64,000 bases of DNA. Source: Prochilodus magdalenae. Its lineage: Eukaryota; Chordata; Actinopteri; Characiformes; Prochilodontidae. Of this stretch, positions 60,677 to 64,000 are shown piece after piece. The notes beneath the pieces were generated by a model that made no database searches, was not told the origin of the DNA, and was given only the letters and a program-made list of their open reading frames with translations. The stretch spans positions 186,001-250,000 of the forward strand of contig JAMWET010006982.1 of assembly GCA_024036415.1 (NCBI GenBank). The letters are read 5' to 3'. The translations under genes were made by a program, and so were the position numbers. Each line of letters starts with the position of its first letter. Position 1 is the stretch's first letter.

Positions 60677-61836
60677 TCAGGCCGTGAGCTTTCTATACTG
60701 CCCGCTCAGGTTGCTTTTGAAGGTGTCCAGCTTGCTGGACCTGGTGGATTGCGAGCTGTCCGTCCCTTCCGTTGCGCTACGCCTCCTCCAGCTCCTCCCC
60801 GTGAGGAAGTCGATCGCCATCTGGTGGCAGCGAGACGAGCCGAAGTAATAGAGCAATGGGTCAAGACTGCAGCTCGCGCTACCCGCGCACATGGCCAGCA
60901 GGTAGGCGACGTACGAGGAGTCGGCCTGCCCTTGAGCTGCGTGCAGCGAGTGCATCACGAGGATCACGTTGGTCGGCGCAAAGCACACCGCGAACACGAC
61001 GAACACAGTGGCCGCCATCAGCACCGCCCGGGTCCGCTTGGGGCGGTCGGCCACGCCGCAGAGCACCTGGATGATCCTGAAGTAGCAGGCGGCGCTGAGG
61101 AGGAAGGGGATGAAGAAGAAGAGCGCGCTGTATGCGGGGAAGAAGTAGACGTAGTAGGAGCGGAGCTTGCGCACATCCAGCACATCGTGGCACGTGGTGA
61201 TGTCGAGCTGGGACACACGCAGGGTCTGTTCGGACAGCAGCAGGGGGAAGACGCCGGCGCACGAAAGCAACCAGGCTGCGGCGCAAGCGGCCCAGGCGCT
61301 GCGCGGTGTACGCCAGACCAGGGAGTCGGTCGGGAACGCCACGGCCAGCAGGCGGTCCACGCTGATGGCCGTCACCAGCAGCACGGAGCAGTACATGTTG
61401 CTGTAGAAGGCCGCGGTGACCAGGCGGCACAGCCCGTCTCCGTACTGCCAGTCGTGGCCGCTGTAGTGATAGGAGATGCGGAAAGGCAGGAAGAGCGCGA
61501 ACAGCAGGTCCGCGCACGCCAGGTTCATCATGTAAATGGACGCGGGCTTCTTTGGGCGCACGCGGCGCGCGAACGCCACCAGCGCGAGCAGGTTAAGGGG
61601 CACGCTGCTGAGGAAGACCAGCGTGTACACGGTGGGGACGAAGACCGTAGACAGGCGGCTTTGGAGGAACCTCGAGGCCTCTTTGGAGATGTAGTAGCCA
61701 CCTTTGGCCACCGGAGGTCGCTCGCGCACCGGGCCCAGACCTGAGCCGCTGCCCTCCTGCACGTCCAGATAGTCGAAGGGCTCATCAGTGGCGGTCAGGA
61801 AGAAACCCGAGAAGGTCCTCACGATACTTCGCGTGT
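60677..61836 (-). CDS. f2r: f2r exon 2
   Basis: Starts after the acceptor cctccctcag; the first two bases complete Asp-27. Stop TGA is at 60679-60677. The exon is very GC-rich compared with all surrounding DNA, giving long open frames on the opposite strand that are not genes. Confidence 0.95.
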
Positions 61837-62421
61837 CTGAGGGAGGTGTGAAGGTATAGAATATGTGAGAAACGCTACGTATAGAAAAAATATATACATA
61901 TAGGGCAAGGGCAAAATGCACGAGTCCTGAATCAAAGTGCCATTCAATAGTTAATTCTGCTGCTATGGATGTAATATAATTATTAAAACTAGTTACAGTG
62001 TTTAGAAATAATAGCAAGAGGTTAGCTGCAATTGGAATAAGGCTCTCTGATAAACTTCCCAGTATCTGATCTTAAAACCTCCCATAATCATATTATTATA
62101 CATACATACATATTTAATCCTAAATATTCAACAGCCTACAGGCCAAGTGCAAGGGTGTCTTCGGGGTCTGATGTCCAGCAGGTTGGTGATTGTCCTGCCC
62201 AAACATGCCTGATTAGGCTCCTCTGTTAACTCTCCGGCTTAGTGGGTGTTCTCTACTAGGAGAATGACCAAACTGTACCGAACACTGACCCCCCCCAGTT
62301 GAGCCCCCCTGCTGTAGGTGTGGGTTTAAAATTTTGACTTACCGTTATCCGGCATCATGGCTGCTGAAGTGCCCAAAGCCAGCAGGACCAGTGAGATTAA
62401 ACGATGTGCTGTCACTGCCAT
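60677..62421 (-). CDS. f2r: Protease-activated receptor 1 (thrombin receptor), two exons, complete
   Basis: A class A GPCR activated by proteolytic unmasking of a tethered ligand. Exon 1 (62421-62343) gives the signal peptide and exon 2 (61836-60677) the rest: 412 residues (human PAR1 has 425). Seven membrane segments lie at about 92-358. Seen residues: Cys163 and Cys242 for the extracellular disulphide, ITTCHDV (240-245) in loop 2 as in all PARs, D187-R188-L189 in place of DRY, and DPLLYY (352-357) ending helix 7. PAR1 rather than PAR2-4 is indicated by RRVRPKKPASIYM, SLVWRT, PLLLSEQT and the tail SKLDTFKSNL...YRKL. An acidic hirudin-like segment DEPFDYLDVQE (44-54) for thrombin exosite I is present. 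The C-tail is Ser/Thr-rich (385-394) but lacks the Cys pair that is palmitoylated in mammals. Convergent with ssbp2. Confidence 0.93.
61837..62342 (-). other. f2r intron (506 bp)
   Basis: Single phase-1 intron at the position conserved in PAR genes, between the signal-peptide exon and the receptor exon. Donor gtaagtc, acceptor cctccctcag. Confidence 0.9.
62343..62421 (-). CDS. f2r: f2r exon 1 (signal peptide)
   Basis: From ATG at 62421 it encodes MAVTAHRLISLVLLALGTSA then AMMPDN and one base of Asp-27. The hydrophobic core LISLVLLALG and a small-residue cleavage region (GTSAA) form a clear signal peptide. Asn26-Asp27-Thr28 is an N-glycosylation sequon split by the intron. Confidence 0.9.
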
Positions 62422-64000
62422 AGTGAACGCTGAACACTCAGAAACAACAAAGTAAACTTAACACAGTAAAATGCCTGAACAACAAGCAGCTTCTCCTGAA
62501 GACTAAACACAGGCAGTTTGAGACATTCATTCTTCTCTTACTGCAGGAGTTATTCAGTGGGAAGGGCTCCCACCCTCCCTCTCTCAGCTTTTGGGGGTTT
62601 GGTTACATGTCAACGCCCATACGTGGAGCTCAACACTAACGGCACGAGTGATTTCTGTCATATCCCATTATTTAAAGTATCATCTTTTAAACAACAGACT
62701 ATATAATAAAAATAATATTAAATAAGGTATAATTATAATGTTATACATAATCAATAGTAAAATATTTCAAAAAATAAGTTTTTTTTTTTTTGTTTAATAA
62801 ATGTCTAAGTATCAGGACATTATGTCTATATTTTTGGTGTATTTGTGTACATAATATGTATCTGAACAAAATTAAGAATTCAGTGTGGTACAGTGGTGCC
62901 GAGCCATTACAGCAAAAGCAGCACGTGGCTGGAAATGCAAGGTTCGCTAATATGTTATTTTTTTATTTTTCAATGTAGAAAGTTTTAACGCTGTACTTCC
63001 CAGTCTAAAAGCTGTATTTGCCACAATCTGGTAGAGGGTACGCATGTCGCATCACAGTCTAGAGAGGCAGAGTCACTGCGGTTACATCTACTGAGTTGCA
63101 GAAAGACTAACAGAATAGCAGCGTCGGTGTTAAGCTTCGATGCAGCAGAAACATCTAAAATGGTAGAGGGGTTGTTTGACTGACTGCACTGAAAGATTCA
63201 GCAAGAATTCAGAGTCGGGTTGTTTTACAGAGTGACAAAAGCTAAAGAAAGCTTTGTTTGAATTTTCCTGTTTCACCTTAAATGGTGCTGCAGTTACATT
63301 CTGAGCCAGGGCATCAGATTCAAACTGCTGCTCCATTTAAACTGGACCAGAAAATCTGAACAAGAAGTCTTTCATGCTACTCGGGGCAGATATTTGCAGA
63401 AAGAACTAAAATCCAGGCACTGAAATGTGGATTTGCTGTTGTTATTATTGTCTGATAAGCTATTTTGGGGTAAATTATACCTCAAGGTATATTCTGTATT
63501 GACCACTCATCAGTTAAACCCATGTATATGCTATATGGCTGTACAGTATTTATTAAAGACGTGATGTAAATGGTCAGACAGCAACTCAAGGAAAGGAGGA
63601 GCTCAACAAAGCGCATTTAGACAGAGTGCTATGCGGACTGGGAAGGTACACATGCAACAGAGAAACATTAATGATCACAATGACCGCATCGATGTCTATT
63701 TTATTGGCTAGTCCGACTGCCTTTAATTTAAAACGTCCCATCAAACTGTCCTATTTGCCCTAATAAATGCCGCCCTGTTGCAGCATATCAGGCCTCTCAT
63801 TCTGACTGAGGAGGTACATTCCAGCAGAAAAGTGAAATCAGTATTTTAGCCCCAAGCTAAGACACTAGCCACGAGCTAAAATGCTTTTCATGATCCAGTT
63901 CAATGCAATACCCTGTATTTTTATGTGCCTAATGTTGCACCATCTCTGTACCATGTCTGTGTTTATGCGATTACAGGAAGTAAGACGCTGTGTGATGCGA
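62422..64000. other. Upstream region of f2r
   Basis: AT-rich sequence with the presumed f2r promoter just above 62421; no TATA box or start site could be fixed. A partial MITE lies at 63266-63345. No other gene was seen to the end of the window. Confidence 0.4.
63266..63345. mobile_element. Partial MITE (CCACCTTAAATG family)
   Basis: TTTCACCTTAAATGGTGCTGCAG followed by TTACATTCT matches the left half of the element at 8706; the right end CCATTTAAACTGG is a weak inverted partner. Confidence 0.45.

Noticed and set aside
60572..61744. 390-codon plus-strand open frame
   Set aside because: It is antisense to f2r exon 2, is composed of low-complexity Ala/Arg/Glu/Gly/Val residues from the GC-rich receptor codons, and matches no family.
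60677..62421. Assignment to PAR3 because of the TF(S/R)G start of the candidate ligand
   Set aside because: The body and C-terminal tail (KKPASIYM, PLLLSEQT, SKLDT..SNL) fit PAR1; only the ligand start resembles PAR3, and a Thr-Phe start also occurs in amphibian PAR1.

Overview
The window is teleost fish genomic DNA. It is AT-rich, has long introns with GT-AG splice sites, carries many decayed Tc1-like transposons, L2-type LINE pieces, tRNA-derived SINEs and palindromic MITEs, and encodes vertebrate gene families. The exact species cannot be read from the sequence. There is no operon, CRISPR array, phage or recognisable viral gene.

Three gene loci can be supported. (1) At 1-6.2 kb a tandem duplication carries two copies of a first coding exon of an arrestin-domain (ARRDC3-like) gene on the minus strand (834-1107 and 5130-5394). 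A 5'-truncated L2 LINE (about 2.17-4.15 kb) lies between the copies, and later exons of the gene are not in the window. (2) ssbp2, encoding the LDB1-binding adaptor SSBP2, runs on the plus strand from 11370 to 58471. Sixteen coding exons were located by reading, with a CpG-rich promoter just upstream, an 18.7-kb first intron, and 7.0-kb and 11.1-kb second and fourth introns. The exon that normally follows exon 12 in this family was not found. Joining the visible exons at their best splice sites would break the frame, but a second donor 11 nt downstream in exon 12 keeps it. (3) f2r, the protease-activated receptor 1 (thrombin receptor), lies on the minus strand in two exons (62421-62343 and 61836-60677) and is complete at 412 codons. 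It is convergent with ssbp2, with about 2.2 kb between the stop codons.

Human homologues of these three families lie on 5q13-q14 (F2R cluster, SSBP2, ARRDC3; established knowledge), so the window looks like a compacted version of that ancestral neighbourhood. The genes are not known to act in one pathway; the grouping is syntenic.

The introns hold at least eight Tc1-like relics from several lineages, none with an intact transposase. They also hold two SINEs, two L2 pieces, several MITE families, a 30-bp minisatellite inside a MITE in intron 9, a decayed 55-bp minisatellite in intron 1, long AT and CA microsatellites, and an 83-bp nearly pure G tract about 120 nt upstream of exon 5. I found no clearly novel biological system. 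The most testable oddities are the missing ssbp2 exon with its frame-saving donor, the duplicated arrestin exon, the two candidate cleavage sites in PAR1, and the G tract.
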